Below are positions 1 through 9,945 of a stretch of 64,000 nt of DNA, one piece after another; the first letter of the stretch is position 1; the number at the start of each line of letters is the position of its first letter. The translations under genes and the position numbers were made by a program. The notes beneath the pieces were generated by a model that saw nothing but the letters and a program-made list of their open reading frames with translations, was not told the DNA's origin and ran no database searches. The DNA lies in assembly GCA_052400665.1 (NCBI GenBank), contig JBQTGK010000002.1; one strand, 5' to 3'. This DNA comes from JBQTGK01 sp052400665 (GTDB lineage: Bacteria > Bacteroidota > Bacteroidia > Bacteroidales > Marinifilaceae).

Positions 1-3000
1 TTAATCGTATTAACAATATTGTTTTCTTTGAATTTTATTTTAATGCTTTTACGCAATTGCAAAAGGTTTTCGACTTGTATTTTAAGTAGTTCTATATTAA
101 ATGGCTTTTCAATATATGCATCAGCATGATGCTTAAAGCCTTCTAACTTTTGATCGTCGGAAGTTCTGGCTGTTAATAATATGATGGGAATATGAGAAGT
201 TACAAAATCTGTTTTTAATAGGTTACACAGTTCAAGGCCATTCATTATTGGCATCATAATATCAGATAAAATGATATCAGGCATTTTTTCTTTGGCTTGC
301 GCTAAGGCTTCCTTACCATTTGTACATTCAATAATATTGTAATTCTGGAAACTTGTTATTAGATATTCTCTCAAGTCGTCATTATCTTCTACAATTAATA
401 GAGAATCTTTCTTTTTGTTAGTTTCAATATTTTTTTGCGTTGATACTGCTATTTGAGGTACCGTGTTTGTATTAGAAATTGGCTCTTTTTTAGTAACAGA
501 ACGAAACTCATCAGCTTTAAATGCATCTTTTTTTACGGGAATTTGTACAGTAAAGCAGCTTCCTTTATTTACTTCACTTTCAACACTAATGCTTCCACGA
601 TGCAAATCTATCAGGCTTTTGGTAAATGATAAACCAATTCCAGTTCCTGTTTGATGATAATCAACAAAATCGGTAGTGTAAAAACGATCGAATACTTTAT
701 CTAATAGTTCTGGGGCGATACCAATACCACTATCAATAATTTTTATTGTGGCTATACTATCTATTACATGAAGGTTTAGATCAATTGTACCATTTTTATT
801 GGTAAATTTTAGAGCGTTGGATATAAGGTTAAATAATACTTTTTCAAGAATCCCAAAATCGTACCAGTATTCTATTTCTTGATTTTTTGAACTGTTAAAT
901 TTTAATGAAATATTTTTATTGTTTGCTGCATATGAAAAGCTCTTTAGAATTTCCTCTGAGTCATTGAAAATATTTCCTTTAGAAACTTTAAGTTTAATTC
1001 TGTTTTCTTCTACACTCCTATAGTCCATAAGTTGATTAACTAATCGCAAAAGGCGTTGTGCATTTCTGTTCATACCTAATATTAGCGATTTAAGTTGAGC
1101 ATCTTTATATTGGTAATTAACCAGATTTTCTAAAGGTGCAGTAATAAGTGTGAGGGGTGTTCTTAATTCATGAGAAATATTAGTAAAAAATTTTAATCTG
1201 TTTTTAGCTGCTTCTTCTATTCGTTGTTTGTCTAGGATCTCGGCTTTTAATTTATTTTCATGATTTGTTCTATAGATAATCATATTTGTGAATAGGAAAA
1301 GCGAAAGAACTAAAAATATAAAATATAAAAGTAAGGCGATATTGCTTTTCCAGAATGGAGGATCAATTTTTATTTGTACAGAAGCTCCTTTGTTGTTCCA
1401 AACGCCATCATTATTCGAAGCTATAACTTTAAAGGTATAATCACCCGCCGGAACATGTGTATAAGTAGCAATTCTACTATGTTCGGCATTCTTCCATTCG
1501 GTGTCATACCCTTCCAGTTTATAACGGTATTGATTATTTTCAGGAGAGGTATAGTTGATTCCGATAAATTCAAACGAAAAAGAAGATTGTTCGTTGCTTA
1601 GTTCTAATTTGTCTGTTAAGCTAATATGTCTGGTAAGAGGTGATCCTTTTTCGCCAATTTTAACAGTTTTATTAAGCACTAACATATCAGTTATTAAAAC
1701 ATTGGGAATGTTTGGATTGTCTTTAATTGAATCGGGATGAAAAATATTAAAGCCATTTTGTCCTGAGAATAGTAATTTTCCAGTGCTTGTTTTTAATGAT
1801 ACAAATTCTTCAAATACATTTGATTGAAGACCATCATTTTTATCGTAATTTTTAAATTTATTTGTTTTTGTATTTAATTTTGAAATTCCCCCTTTGGTGC
1901 TTACCCAAATATTATTGTTGTTGTCGGTTAAAACTGCACATATATAACTACTTGATAAGCCATGCTTTTTATCATATAATTTAGTTGTTTTTGTTTTAAT
2001 TATGTGTTTTATCAAGCCTTTATTGGTGGCTAACCATACATTCTTATTTTGATCTTGCGTTATGGAATTTATTCGGGTTTTGCTAGTAAGTGTATTATAA
2101 GAATTGTTTAGCTTATAAGTGTTGGCAATACCGGTTGATTTATTATATATGTATAAACCATTAGACCAGGTTCCTATTAATATGTACTTGCCAATATCTT
2201 GAAAGCATCTTGCATAAGTAACATTTTTAAGATGTGTGAATTGTTTTGTTTCTGGCTTATAGATATCTACGTATGAGTTATTGCCAATCCAGATATTACC
2301 ATCGTAATCTTTGTAAATCGAATATATATTATTATTTGATATGGAATTTTCGTTTTCTTTAGCAGTAGAAAACTTAGTAAAATAGTTCTCTTTTTTGTGA
2401 AAGGTGAATATGCCACTACCAAAAGTACCTATTAATAATTTTCCTTTTTCTAACTCATTAATTGCAATAATAATATCGTTATCCAGCCAGTTTATTTTCG
2501 ATTTATCTGCTTTGTAATTGTTAAAAATTTCTTTATCCGTGTTAAACTTACTAATTCCTCCACCTTCTTTTGTGCCAATCCAAATTTCTCCATCCGAATC
2601 TTCAAATAGTGCTCTAACACTATTGCTCATTAAACCTTTACTTGTATAGTTAAAATGATAATGGTCAAATAATTTTCTGTGTCTATCAATGAAATTTAAT
2701 CCATTGTTGTAACTACCAATCCAAAGGTTTCCAAAACTATCGGTAAACATTGTTCTGGGCGTTTTGCTTTTTATACCTTTTGGGTTATAGAGATCTGGCT
2801 GCAATAAATGAGATTCTCCTGTAGATTGATTTAGAACCAGTACCCCAAAGTCTCTAATTCCTGCCAATATAATATTATTATTGTAGTTCGAAATACTCGA
2901 TATCCAATTGTATTCCGTAGTTTCCAGATTTGGCTCATAGTATTTTGAAATACTATCGTTTTCGCATATATAAAGCGAGTTGCTTTGTTTTGATCCAATC

Positions 3001-3716
3001 CATAATCTATTGTTGGAGTCCGAAAATAAGGTTGTTATATTTAGTTGTTCCTTATTTTCGAGAGTGTATTTAACTTGTTTGAAAGTATTTGTTTTAGGAA
3101 GGTAATAGTATAGGCCTTTTTCTGTACCAAACCAAAGTCGCTGTTTTTTGTCTTTGTAAATAGCAGTTAGGTATTTGGGAACATTTTTATTGGTTTTAGA
3201 TATATTTATAAAGGAATCTTCCTTTGCATTGTATTTAAACAAACCTTCGTTAAATCCCTCATTAAATCCTTCAACCCAAACATTACTTTCGCTATCTACA
3301 CAAACCGATCCTCTAGCAAAAGGGGTGTACGATTTGCTTTGGGAAGTGGAAATACTGTAATTTTTAAATTGATAATTGTTTTTATCAAATTTGGAAATGC
3401 CATTAGAAGTAACCAACCATAAGCAATTGCGAGTTGTATCTTCAGCAATAGATGAAATAAAATTGTTCGCAATAGAAGTGCTATCCATAGGAATATTTTG
3501 AAAACTATCAAATGAATATCCATTAAAGCGACACAATCCTTCGGCTGTACCAATCCAAATAAAATCATCATGATCCTGAGTAATCGCATTAACCCAGTTC
3601 GATATTAATCCATTTTCGTAATTGTAATGCTTAAAAGGAAAAGATTTTTGACCCAAGACATTTAATACCTGGCAGAATATAAGTGTGATTAATAGAAATG
3701 GTTTACTTTTTGTCAT
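1..3716 (-). CDS. Hybrid two-component system sensor/regulator (HTCS), C-terminus cut by window edge
   Basis: Translating the minus strand from the ATG at 3714-3716 gives an open frame of 1238 complete codons with no stop before the edge. A signal peptide ends near residue 23 (VLNVLGQ). Repeated W-I-G-T/S motifs form two-component regulator propeller blades to about residue 700, a Y_Y_Y domain lies near 720-775 and one membrane helix near 788-811. The kinase carries HELRTP with His849 as phosphoacceptor, N-box LISNALKF, and GTGIGLSF. A receiver domain follows (LLIVEDNDD, phospho-Asp1152 in LSDIMMP). The AraC-type helix-turn-helix expected after it lies off the window. HTCS proteins bind oligosaccharides in the periplasm and activate the adjacent PUL; this one is divergent from susC, so it probably controls the whole locus. 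Confidence 0.96.
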   Translation of the reverse strand, partial: MTKSKPFLLITLIFCQVLNVLGQKSFPFKHYNYENGLISNWVNAITQDHDDFIWIGTAEGLCRFNGYSFDSFQNIPMDSTSIANNFISSIAEDTTRNCLWLVTSNGISKFDKNNYQFKNYSISTSQSKSYTPFARGSVCVDSESNVWVEGFNEGFNEGLFKYNAKEDSFINISKTNKNVPKYLTAIYKDKKQRLWFGTEKGLYYYLPKTNTFKQVKYTLENKEQLNITTLFSDSNNRLWIGSKQSNSLYICENDSISKYYEPNLETTEYNWISSISNYNNNIILAGIRDFGVLVLNQSTGESHLLQPDLYNPKGIKSKTPRTMFTDSFGNLWIGSYNNGLNFIDRHRKLFDHYHFNYTSKGLMSNSVRALFEDSDGEIWIGTKEGGGISKFNTDKEIFNNYKADKSKINWLDNDIIIAINELEKGKLLIGTFGSGIFTFHKKENYFTKFSTAKENENSISNNNIYSIYKDYDGNIWIGNNSYVDIYKPETKQFTHLKNVTYARCFQDIGKYILIGTWSNGLYIYNKSTGIANTYKLNNSYNTLTSKTRINSITQDQNKNVWLATNKGLIKHIIKTKTTKLYDKKHGLSSSYICAVLTDNNNNIWVSTKGGISKLNTKTNKFKNYDKNDGLQSNVFEEFVSLKTSTGKLLFSGQNGFNIFHPDSIKDNPNIPNVLITDMLVLNKTVKIGEKGSPLTRHISLTDKLELSNEQSSFSFEFIGINYTSPENNQYRYKLEGYDTEWKNAEHSRIATYTHVPAGDYTFKVIASNNDGVWNNKGASVQIKIDPPFWKSNIALLLYFIFLVLSLFLFTNMIIYRTNHENKLKAEILDKQRIEEAAKNRLKFFTNISHELRTPLTLITAPLENLVNYQYKDAQLKSLILGMNRNAQRLLRLVNQLMDYRSVEENRIKLKVSKGNIFNDSEEILKSFSYAANNKNISLKFNSSKNQEIEYWYDFGILEKVLFNLISNALKFTNKNGTIDLNLHVIDSIATIKIIDSGIGIAPELLDKVFDRFYTTDFVDYHQTGTGIGLSFTKSLIDLHRGSISVESEVNKGSCFTVQIPVKKDAFKADEFRSVTKKEPISNTNTVPQIAVSTQKNIETNKKKDSLLIVEDNDDLREYLITSFQNYNIIECTNGKEALAQAKEKMPDIILSDIMMPIMNGLELCNLLKTDFVTSHIPIILLTARTSDDQKLEGFKHHADAYIEKPFNIELLKIQVENLLQLRKSIKIKFKENNIVNTI

Positions 3717-3729
3717 AATATCTGTGTTA

Positions 3730-3782
3730 ATTACTTCAATACCATTAGCTATAAATGAGCCTTAAAAAATGTCTGAAGTAAT
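3730..3782. repeat. Inverted repeat in HTCS leader
   Basis: ATTACTTCA at 3730-3738 is the exact reverse complement of TGAAGTAAT at 3774-3782, with 35 bases between. It sits directly upstream of the regulator's start codon, so it would lie in its 5' leader or promoter. It may be an operator or a leader hairpin; the function is inferred only from position. Confidence 0.4.
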
Positions 3783-3800
3783 GGAGCTGGATGTTTGTGG

Positions 3801-3816
3801 TTTTGGTTGACCAAAA
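3801..3816. promoter_or_regulatory. 16-bp palindrome, possible operator
   Basis: TTTTGGTTGACCAAAA is a palindrome with 7-bp arms and a 2-base centre, 85-100 bases upstream of the HTCS start. The symmetry and place suit a dimeric regulator site, but no binding protein can be named. Confidence 0.35.
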
Positions 3817-4345
3817 ATAGTTAAAGCTTTTATTATAAAAAATTCTAAAAGGAGAATAGTGAAGCAAGTTTATCATTCTATTTTTGTTTAATGTTAACCT
3901 AGATTATTCATTTGTAGATGATAAGAATGTTTTGATTGTGATGAGTGTTTTTTACTAATTAATTTTATTTCATTCTGCGAAGTAATTTATAGAATGTGGA
4001 ATTGTTGTTTTTATTGTTCGGCCAGTTCTCAAAGCTTATTCTTAAAATTGCATGTAAGAATCAAAATATTTATATCGTTTTATTTGCGATTTTATGTTTT
4101 TTGTAAGTATTAGTTAGTCCTAACGTAATAGGATCTTTCATTTAAACCTATGTTGTGTTTTTTACTTAAGTAGTGTAAAAAATATTTTCTTTAACTATTT
4201 CCATATTTTTTTTAAGAATATATTTATTTGTTGTTAAGTTGTAGTGTAGTGTAAATCAAATTAGTAAACTTTAACTGCAACAAATATCCTATTCTTTGGA
4301 ACGCATTTCCTACACCATATCATGTAGTCTTAATACTTTTAATGT

Positions 4346-4462
4346 ATGAAAAAAAGAGTAATGGATTGTGTAAAGGCAATTAGCAAGAAAAAGTATGTTA
4401 CGTATATATATACGGTAGTAATCGCCTTGTACGTATTTTTTATTCTATACCTATTCTTATAA
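4346..4462 (+). CDS. Possible 38-aa single-pass membrane micropeptide
   Basis: ATG at 4346 opens 38 codons ending in TAA at 4460-4462. The peptide starts with a basic stretch (MKKRVMDCVKAISKKK) followed by about 20 mostly hydrophobic residues (YVTYIYTVVIALYVFFILYL), the layout of a small N-in membrane peptide. It lies 267 bases before susC in the plus direction and would be in the long susC leader or have its own transcript. I recognise no family. It may be chance in AT-rich DNA, but the basic-then-hydrophobic order is not typical of random sequence. Confidence 0.4.
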   Translation: MKKRVMDCVKAISKKKYVTYIYTVVIALYVFFILYLFL

Positions 4463-4643
4463 TCTATTAAGTCAATAAGTTTTAATTAATAAAATATATT
4501 TTTTTACATGTGGGAGCAAACGTTTTCAGACAAAAACAAAATAAGCTTTACATCAATAATAATGTGGTTTATCCATATACACGAGTGCAGTTAATAGAGA
4601 TTGGAAATATTGTTTTAGATAAATAAATTTTATAAAAAGAAAA

Positions 4644-4668
4644 CGAGAGACGCAGCAAACATCTCTCG
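4644..4668 (+). promoter_or_regulatory. susC leader hairpin 1
   Basis: CGAGAGA (4644-4650) pairs with TCTCTCG (4662-4668) across an 11-base loop. It is the GC-richest spot in the leader, 62 bases before the susC start. No T-run follows, so it does not look like an ordinary terminator. Confidence 0.5.
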
Positions 4669-4672
4669 CAAA

Positions 4673-4696
4673 ATAATATCTAGCAATAGATATTAT
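4673..4696 (+). promoter_or_regulatory. susC leader hairpin 2 (GCAA tetraloop)
   Basis: ATAATATCTA (4673-4682) and TAGATATTAT (4687-4696) form a perfect 10-bp stem closed by the four bases GCAA, a GNRA-type tetraloop. It begins four bases after hairpin 1 and ends 33 bases before the susC ATG, suggesting a structured mRNA leader affecting stability or translation. The function is inference. Confidence 0.55.
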
Positions 4697-4729
4697 CTAT
4701 ATAATAATAACTTATAATCTTACAAATTT

Positions 4730-7700
4730 ATGAAAAAAAAATCGTTTTTAAGGCATTCAGCCTTTAGAGGTGGTTTAAAATGTTTCAGCATGTTGTTAGT
4801 ATTGGTTCTGTTCAATATGGCAGCTTATGCGAATCATTACGCTCCAACTAACGAGAATGACATTTTTGACTCTGAAAGTCAGCAGAATCGAAAAGTAACA
4901 GGTAAAGTGTTAGATGAGGAAGGGATTTCTCTTCCTGGAGTATCCGTTATTGTAAAAGGAAGCACTTTAGGTACGATCACATCAATTGATGGAGATTTTG
5001 CAATTGATGTACCTGAGGATGCAACAACGCTTCTACTAACTTTTGTTGGTATGGAAAATGTTGAAATTGATATTCAAAATCAAGATTACTTTGATGTGAC
5101 AATGGTAAGTAGCTCAATTGGGCTAGATGAATTAGTTGTTGTTGGGTATGGCGTGCAAAAGAAGGCATCTTTAACTGGTTCTATTGATCAGGTAGATTCT
5201 GATGCTTTTAATGATAGAGCAACGACAAGTCCTGCCTTAGCATTACAAGGACAAACTCCAGGTTTAGTTGTAAGTCGTAGTTCATCTCGACCAGGTAAAG
5301 AAGGTCTTGATTTTACCATTCGTGGAGCTACTTCAGTAAATGGTGGAGACCCACTTATTGTAATTGATGGGGTACCAGCCATTAGTGATCAGGCATTTTT
5401 AAATATGAACTCAGATGATATCGCATCTGTTAGTGTGTTGAAAGATGGTGCTGCTTCTATTTATGGTGCGCGTGCTGCTAATGGTGTTATTTTAGTAACA
5501 ACTAAGAAAGGTAAAGGAGCCATGAAGGTTAATTTTACCAGTAATGTTAGTATCCAAACTCTTGGAATACGTCCTACATCTCCTACAATGGGTGAATATG
5601 CAACAGTTTGGCTTGAAGCTGCAGAACAAGATGGAGATTACGCCAACTATTGGGGTTGGGCAACTGAAGAGAACCTTTTACGAATGCAACAAAATGAAGC
5701 AGGATATTACTCTACTTCATATTGGGGTGATATTTATCTTCAGAATGCTCCCCGTTATGACGAAATGTATGGATCATCTGTATCGAATCAACAAAATTTG
5801 AGTATTTCTGGTTCATCTGATAAAACAAGCTATCGTTTGTCTGCTGGTTATTCTGAGAACAGAGGGATGCTAAAAACCGCATATGATGGGCAAAAACAAT
5901 ATAACGTAAGATTTAATTACGATTATAATATTACCGACTGGTTTAAAATTGAAAGTGGATTTTCATATTTAAATACAAATACAAATTATCCTTCTACAGG
6001 TTTTGGATCATATTCAGTAGATCAAGATCCTGGAATTTTCGCGTCTAAAAATGAAGATGGACAGTGGATGGGGAACTTTGGAGCAATGGGTGGAAATAAA
6101 AATACCGTTGCTGCAACTACTGATGGTGGTGAAGAAACACAGGTACGTGATCAGATTCGAATGAATTTTGCTGCGACCATAAATTTAACCAAAGATTTGT
6201 CTTTGAGAGGAACGGCTTCTTATGAGAAAGAATTTTTGAATATAGACAATTATCAGTTAACAGTTCCTACTTACGGATGGGATGGTACGCCAGCAAAATC
6301 TTTTATTAATGGTACATCTAAAATAAGTAAAGAGCAGAAAACTAAAACCTATAAGACTTTTGGTGGTTTTGTTAACTATAACAAAGATCTAGGCGATCAT
6401 TCTTTTGCTATTATGGCTGGTGTAACTGGTGAATTACAAGAGTATACTAGATTATATGGATACCGTCAAGGATTAGAGGATTATGGCGTTTATGATTTAA
6501 ATGTTGGGTCTACAGAGTCGAAAGAAACAAATGGAGGAGGTGCAAGCCACTGGGGACTTTACTCTTTCTTGGGTAGATTTAATTACGCCTATAAAAACAA
6601 ATATATTTTCGAAACTACTTTCCGTAGAGATGGATCATCGAAATTTGCGGATGATGAGCAGTGGTCTGATTTCGCTTATGCTTCGTTAGGTTGGGTTTTG
6701 AGTGAAGAAGATTTTATGGAATCTTTAGGTGTAATTTCATTCTTGAAATTACGTGCTAGTTATGGTGAAACTGGAAATCAAAAAGGTATCGGAACTTATT
6801 CTGATATTTCTTCGATGAGGTTTGGTTCTAAAGTTTTTGGTACAACTTCAGGCGTATTGCAGGATGTTGCATATGTAAACGGAATGACAACCAATGCAGC
6901 AACTTGGGAACGTGTGAAAAACACAACCCTTGGTGTTGACTTTAGATTATTAGATGGTAAAGTATTTGGATCATTCGACTATTTTAAAAAGAAGAATGAT
7001 GGAATGCTTATTAATGTGAACTATCCAGGTGTTCTAGGTGCAACTGCTCCTAAAACAAATAGCGGAAAATTGGAAACAAAAGGATGGGAAGCTGTTATTG
7101 GTTATAAAGGACAAGTTGGAGATCTTAAGTTTAATGTATCTTTCAATATTGGTGATTCAGAAAATGAATTAGTTAGTATGGAAGGTGTTAATACATATAA
7201 AGCTGGAAAGAATTCTAAAGTTGAAGGTTATCCTTTGAATTCATATTTCTTGTACCAAACGGATGGTTACTTTGCTAATAATGATGAAATGGAAGCTTAT
7301 TATGCTACCGTTAACGATTCTGGCACTACAATTCCTGATTATCAGGATCCTCGTAAAAAGCTTAGAGCTGGAGATACTAGAAAGGTTGATTTAGATGGTG
7401 ACGGTGCAATTACGAGTTCTGGTACTATTGGTGACGGAAATGGTGATGTAAAATACATGGGTGATAATCAAGCGCATTATAATTATGGACTTAACCTAGG
7501 ATTAAATTATAAGAATTGGGATATGTCTTGTTTCTTCCAAGGTGTATTAGATCAAAATGTGGTTAGAACAGGTAAAATGGCATATCCATTTTTTGTACCC
7601 TATTCAAATCAAACAAACCAATACATAGGTAAAACTTGGACAGAAGACAATACGGGTGCTGATTACCCTAGAATGACATTTGATAGAACAAGATCAAAAT

Positions 7701-7957
7701 GGAACTGGCAAAATAATGACTTTATGATGCAAAACAACCGTTATGTGAGATTAAAATCACTTGTAGTAGGTTATACATTTAATAATCTTAAGCTTGATAA
7801 ATTAAACCTTGAAAAGGTAAGACTTTATTTCTCTGGTAACGATTTGTTTGAAATTACAAGTATTAAGGATGGTTATGATCCAGAGTTTGGAGAGAGTTCA
7901 AGCTCATCTTATCCGTTTAACAGATCATGGTCTTTTGGTGTTAATGTAACATTCTAA
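4730..7957 (+). CDS. SusC/RagA-family TonB-dependent outer-membrane transporter
   Basis: This 1075-residue protein imports oligosaccharides across the outer membrane together with the SusD-like lipoprotein encoded next. A signal peptide covers about residues 1-35. A carboxypeptidase-regulatory-like domain follows (about 54-140; VTGKVLDEEG, LPGVSVIVKGS, GTITSIDGDF). Then come the SusC hallmark DELVVVGYGVQKK, the plug (LQGQTPGLVV, IRGATSVNGGDPLIVIDG, ASIYGARAANGVI) and a beta-barrel ending in an aromatic residue (SFGVNVTF). Length is normal for the family. It is the first gene of the plus-strand locus behind a structured leader and 97 bases before susD. It is the only SusC in the window, so uptake for the whole enzyme set probably passes through it. 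Confidence 0.97.
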   Translation: MKKKSFLRHSAFRGGLKCFSMLLVLVLFNMAAYANHYAPTNENDIFDSESQQNRKVTGKVLDEEGISLPGVSVIVKGSTLGTITSIDGDFAIDVPEDATTLLLTFVGMENVEIDIQNQDYFDVTMVSSSIGLDELVVVGYGVQKKASLTGSIDQVDSDAFNDRATTSPALALQGQTPGLVVSRSSSRPGKEGLDFTIRGATSVNGGDPLIVIDGVPAISDQAFLNMNSDDIASVSVLKDGAASIYGARAANGVILVTTKKGKGAMKVNFTSNVSIQTLGIRPTSPTMGEYATVWLEAAEQDGDYANYWGWATEENLLRMQQNEAGYYSTSYWGDIYLQNAPRYDEMYGSSVSNQQNLSISGSSDKTSYRLSAGYSENRGMLKTAYDGQKQYNVRFNYDYNITDWFKIESGFSYLNTNTNYPSTGFGSYSVDQDPGIFASKNEDGQWMGNFGAMGGNKNTVAATTDGGEETQVRDQIRMNFAATINLTKDLSLRGTASYEKEFLNIDNYQLTVPTYGWDGTPAKSFINGTSKISKEQKTKTYKTFGGFVNYNKDLGDHSFAIMAGVTGELQEYTRLYGYRQGLEDYGVYDLNVGSTESKETNGGGASHWGLYSFLGRFNYAYKNKYIFETTFRRDGSSKFADDEQWSDFAYASLGWVLSEEDFMESLGVISFLKLRASYGETGNQKGIGTYSDISSMRFGSKVFGTTSGVLQDVAYVNGMTTNAATWERVKNTTLGVDFRLLDGKVFGSFDYFKKKNDGMLINVNYPGVLGATAPKTNSGKLETKGWEAVIGYKGQVGDLKFNVSFNIGDSENELVSMEGVNTYKAGKNSKVEGYPLNSYFLYQTDGYFANNDEMEAYYATVNDSGTTIPDYQDPRKKLRAGDTRKVDLDGDGAITSSGTIGDGNGDVKYMGDNQAHYNYGLNLGLNYKNWDMSCFFQGVLDQNVVRTGKMAYPFFVPYSNQTNQYIGKTWTEDNTGADYPRMTFDRTRSKWNWQNNDFMMQNNRYVRLKSLVVGYTFNNLKLDKLNLEKVRLYFSGNDLFEITSIKDGYDPEFGESSSSSYPFNRSWSFGVNVTF

Positions 7958-8054
7958 GAAATTCAAGTATTAATTTCAATGAATCTAAATATAGTTTTGA
8001 TTTATAGTCAGACTTATTTGATTTCTCTTGGAAATACAATAAAAAATTAAACAG

Positions 8055-9827
8055 ATGAAGAAAATATTATTTATACTTTTAGCTTGTGTGATGCTGTTTT
8101 CAGCATGTCAAGACACATTTTTGGATTTGGATCCTCAGGATTCCATAACCGAAGCTGCATATTACAAAACACCAGATCATTTTAAAGCAGGAACAAACGA
8201 TCTTTATTATGGACTAGCAGGTTGGAGAACTACTTATGACAATGAATTTAGGGACTTTGGAACTGACTTATGTGGATATGCTCAAGAAGAAGGACGTGGT
8301 GATGACGTCGTTCCAGACTCTGATGGTTATTGGACTAACACTTATAAGTATTTAAGAAAAATAAATACAATTCTTGAAAAAGCAGCTGAATATGACGGAG
8401 ATCAGGCTGATATTGCAGAATATGTTGCTGTTGCTAAATTTTTCAGAGCTTATCAACACTTTTTCTTATTGCAACGATTTGGAGGTGTCCCAATTGCTAC
8501 AGAAGTACCTGATATTTCAAGTGATGTTGTAAGTGCACCAAGAAATTCTCGTTATGAGGTATTTGCGCAAGTTCTTACTGATATTGATGAAGCTATCGCA
8601 GATTTGCCAACAGAACAACAAATTGCTGAAGTGGATAAAGGTAAAATTAGCAAGTGGGCAGCAGAAGCGTTTAAAGCAAAAGCTTTACTTTTCGAAGCTA
8701 CTTGGGAAAAAAATGTTGGAACTACAACAGATGGTGATGGCTCGACTAATGGAGCAGGATCTGTTAAACCAGCGTCATATCCTTCTTTTTCGGAAATGAT
8801 ACAAATGGCTAATACTTTAGCTAAAGATGTTATGGATAATGGAGGATATAGCCTTTGGAATCATAATGCTGAATTGGATAATTTAAGTACGCTATATCTT
8901 TATAATCTAGAAGATGCAGGATCTAATCCAGCTGGATTAGAAAAAGCTTCTAATCATGAGTATATCCTTTACTCAAAATACGATTATGATTTGTATAGAG
9001 GAAACCAAAACATTTCACATACTGCAAGAGGTCGTTTGGCTCCTTCTCGTAAATTAATGGATATGTTTTTATGCCTTGATGGTAAGACAGCACAAACATC
9101 TGAACAGTTTTTAGGTTATGCTACTTGCGATCAGGAATTTGAAAATCGTGATTATCGTATGAAAGCTTATTTTGCAGATGTTGATACTTGGGAATTATTT
9201 ACTCCTGGTACTTTGGTTTTACCTGGTGCTAGTGGTGGAGCAGGTGTTGCATGGGAATGCAGAAAGTTTTATTCATGGAACTATGGATCATACAGAAATG
9301 TGAAAGAAGAATCATTCGACTATCCAATTATTCGTTTACCAGAGGTGTATTTTATTTATGCAGAAACTTTGTATGAAATGAATGGTAGTTTAACCGATGC
9401 TCAAATGGCAGAATCAATTAATAAGGTTAAAGAACGTGCTGGACTTCCAGGTATTACAAATGCTTCTTTAGCTGCAAATGGCATGAATATTTATGACGAG
9501 ATCATGCGTGAACGTGCTATTGAACTTTATTCAGAAAATAACAGATATTTGGATTTAAAGAGATTGGGTATTGCAGAACAAGAGCTTAATGAAGCTATTT
9601 GTGGTCCTATTGTTGAAGGAAATGCGTTTGAGAATAATTTAGCTTTATACGATCCTGCAACATATAATTATGGAACAAAAAAAATTCAAACAAAATTTGG
9701 ATTGCTTGATGCTGTTGTGATTGATCCAGCTGAGGTTCGTAATTTTGAAAGAAAACATTACTTATTCCCTCTACCAATTGATCAAATGGATTTAAATAGT
9801 AATTTATTGCAAAATCCAGGATATTAA
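8055..9827 (+). CDS. SusD/RagB-family surface glycan-binding lipoprotein
   Basis: A 590-residue lipoprotein (MKKILFILLACVMLFSACQD, lipobox Cys18) with the SusD pattern: N-terminal FLDLDPQDSITEAAYY, the TPR-like helices (VAVAKFFRAYQHFFLLQRFG, ending in GGVPIA) and a C-terminal RERAIELYSENNRYLDLKR followed by KHYLFPLPIDQMDLN, which is typical of RagB/SusD ends. It caps the SusC barrel and binds the glycan. It follows susC by 97 bases and is followed by a long hairpin, so susCD may be a separately abundant transcript. Specificity cannot be read from the sequence. Confidence 0.96.
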   Translation: MKKILFILLACVMLFSACQDTFLDLDPQDSITEAAYYKTPDHFKAGTNDLYYGLAGWRTTYDNEFRDFGTDLCGYAQEEGRGDDVVPDSDGYWTNTYKYLRKINTILEKAAEYDGDQADIAEYVAVAKFFRAYQHFFLLQRFGGVPIATEVPDISSDVVSAPRNSRYEVFAQVLTDIDEAIADLPTEQQIAEVDKGKISKWAAEAFKAKALLFEATWEKNVGTTTDGDGSTNGAGSVKPASYPSFSEMIQMANTLAKDVMDNGGYSLWNHNAELDNLSTLYLYNLEDAGSNPAGLEKASNHEYILYSKYDYDLYRGNQNISHTARGRLAPSRKLMDMFLCLDGKTAQTSEQFLGYATCDQEFENRDYRMKAYFADVDTWELFTPGTLVLPGASGGAGVAWECRKFYSWNYGSYRNVKEESFDYPIIRLPEVYFIYAETLYEMNGSLTDAQMAESINKVKERAGLPGITNASLAANGMNIYDEIMRERAIELYSENNRYLDLKRLGIAEQELNEAICGPIVEGNAFENNLALYDPATYNYGTKKIQTKFGLLDAVVIDPAEVRNFERKHYLFPLPIDQMDLNSNLLQNPGY

Positions 9828-9896
9828 ATCTTTAGGATTTTCAAATTTATAAAAACAGATTGGACTAGTTAAATAGTTTGGTTTGTTAGTAACAAG

Positions 9897-9945
9897 AACA
9901 TTACGGGCAATTTATTTCTTAGGATTTATTATTGTCCGTAATGTT
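9897..9945 (+). terminator. Long hairpin after susD
   Basis: AACATTACGGGCAAT (9897-9911) pairs with ATTGTCCGTAATGTT (9931-9945), 15 bp with one G-U pair, around a 19-base loop. No clear T-run follows, so it may be a processing or stability element or an attenuator rather than a strict intrinsic terminator. Confidence 0.55.

Larger units (their letters stand above)
3717..4729. promoter_or_regulatory. Divergent control region between HTCS gene and susC
   Basis: About 1 kb without a long ORF, very AT-rich. It holds a 9-bp inverted repeat (3730-3738 with 3774-3782), a 16-bp palindrome (3801-3816), a small ORF (4346-4462) and two hairpins just before susC (4644-4668 and 4673-4696). I found no clean Bacteroidota -33/-7 promoter (TTTG and TAnnTTTG). 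The closest is TATTCTTTG at 4290-4298, which has one base too many between TA and TTTG. Promoters for both directions must lie here, but I cannot place them. Confidence 0.6.

Noticed and set aside
463..3360. Several plus-strand ORFs of 60-75 codons at the left end
   Set aside because: They are shadows of the truncated minus-strand HTCS gene, which reads through without a stop from 3716 to the edge.
4290..4298. TATTCTTTG as a Bacteroidota -7 promoter box
   Set aside because: The spacing between TA and TTTG is three bases instead of two, and no -33 TTTG is placed correctly upstream.
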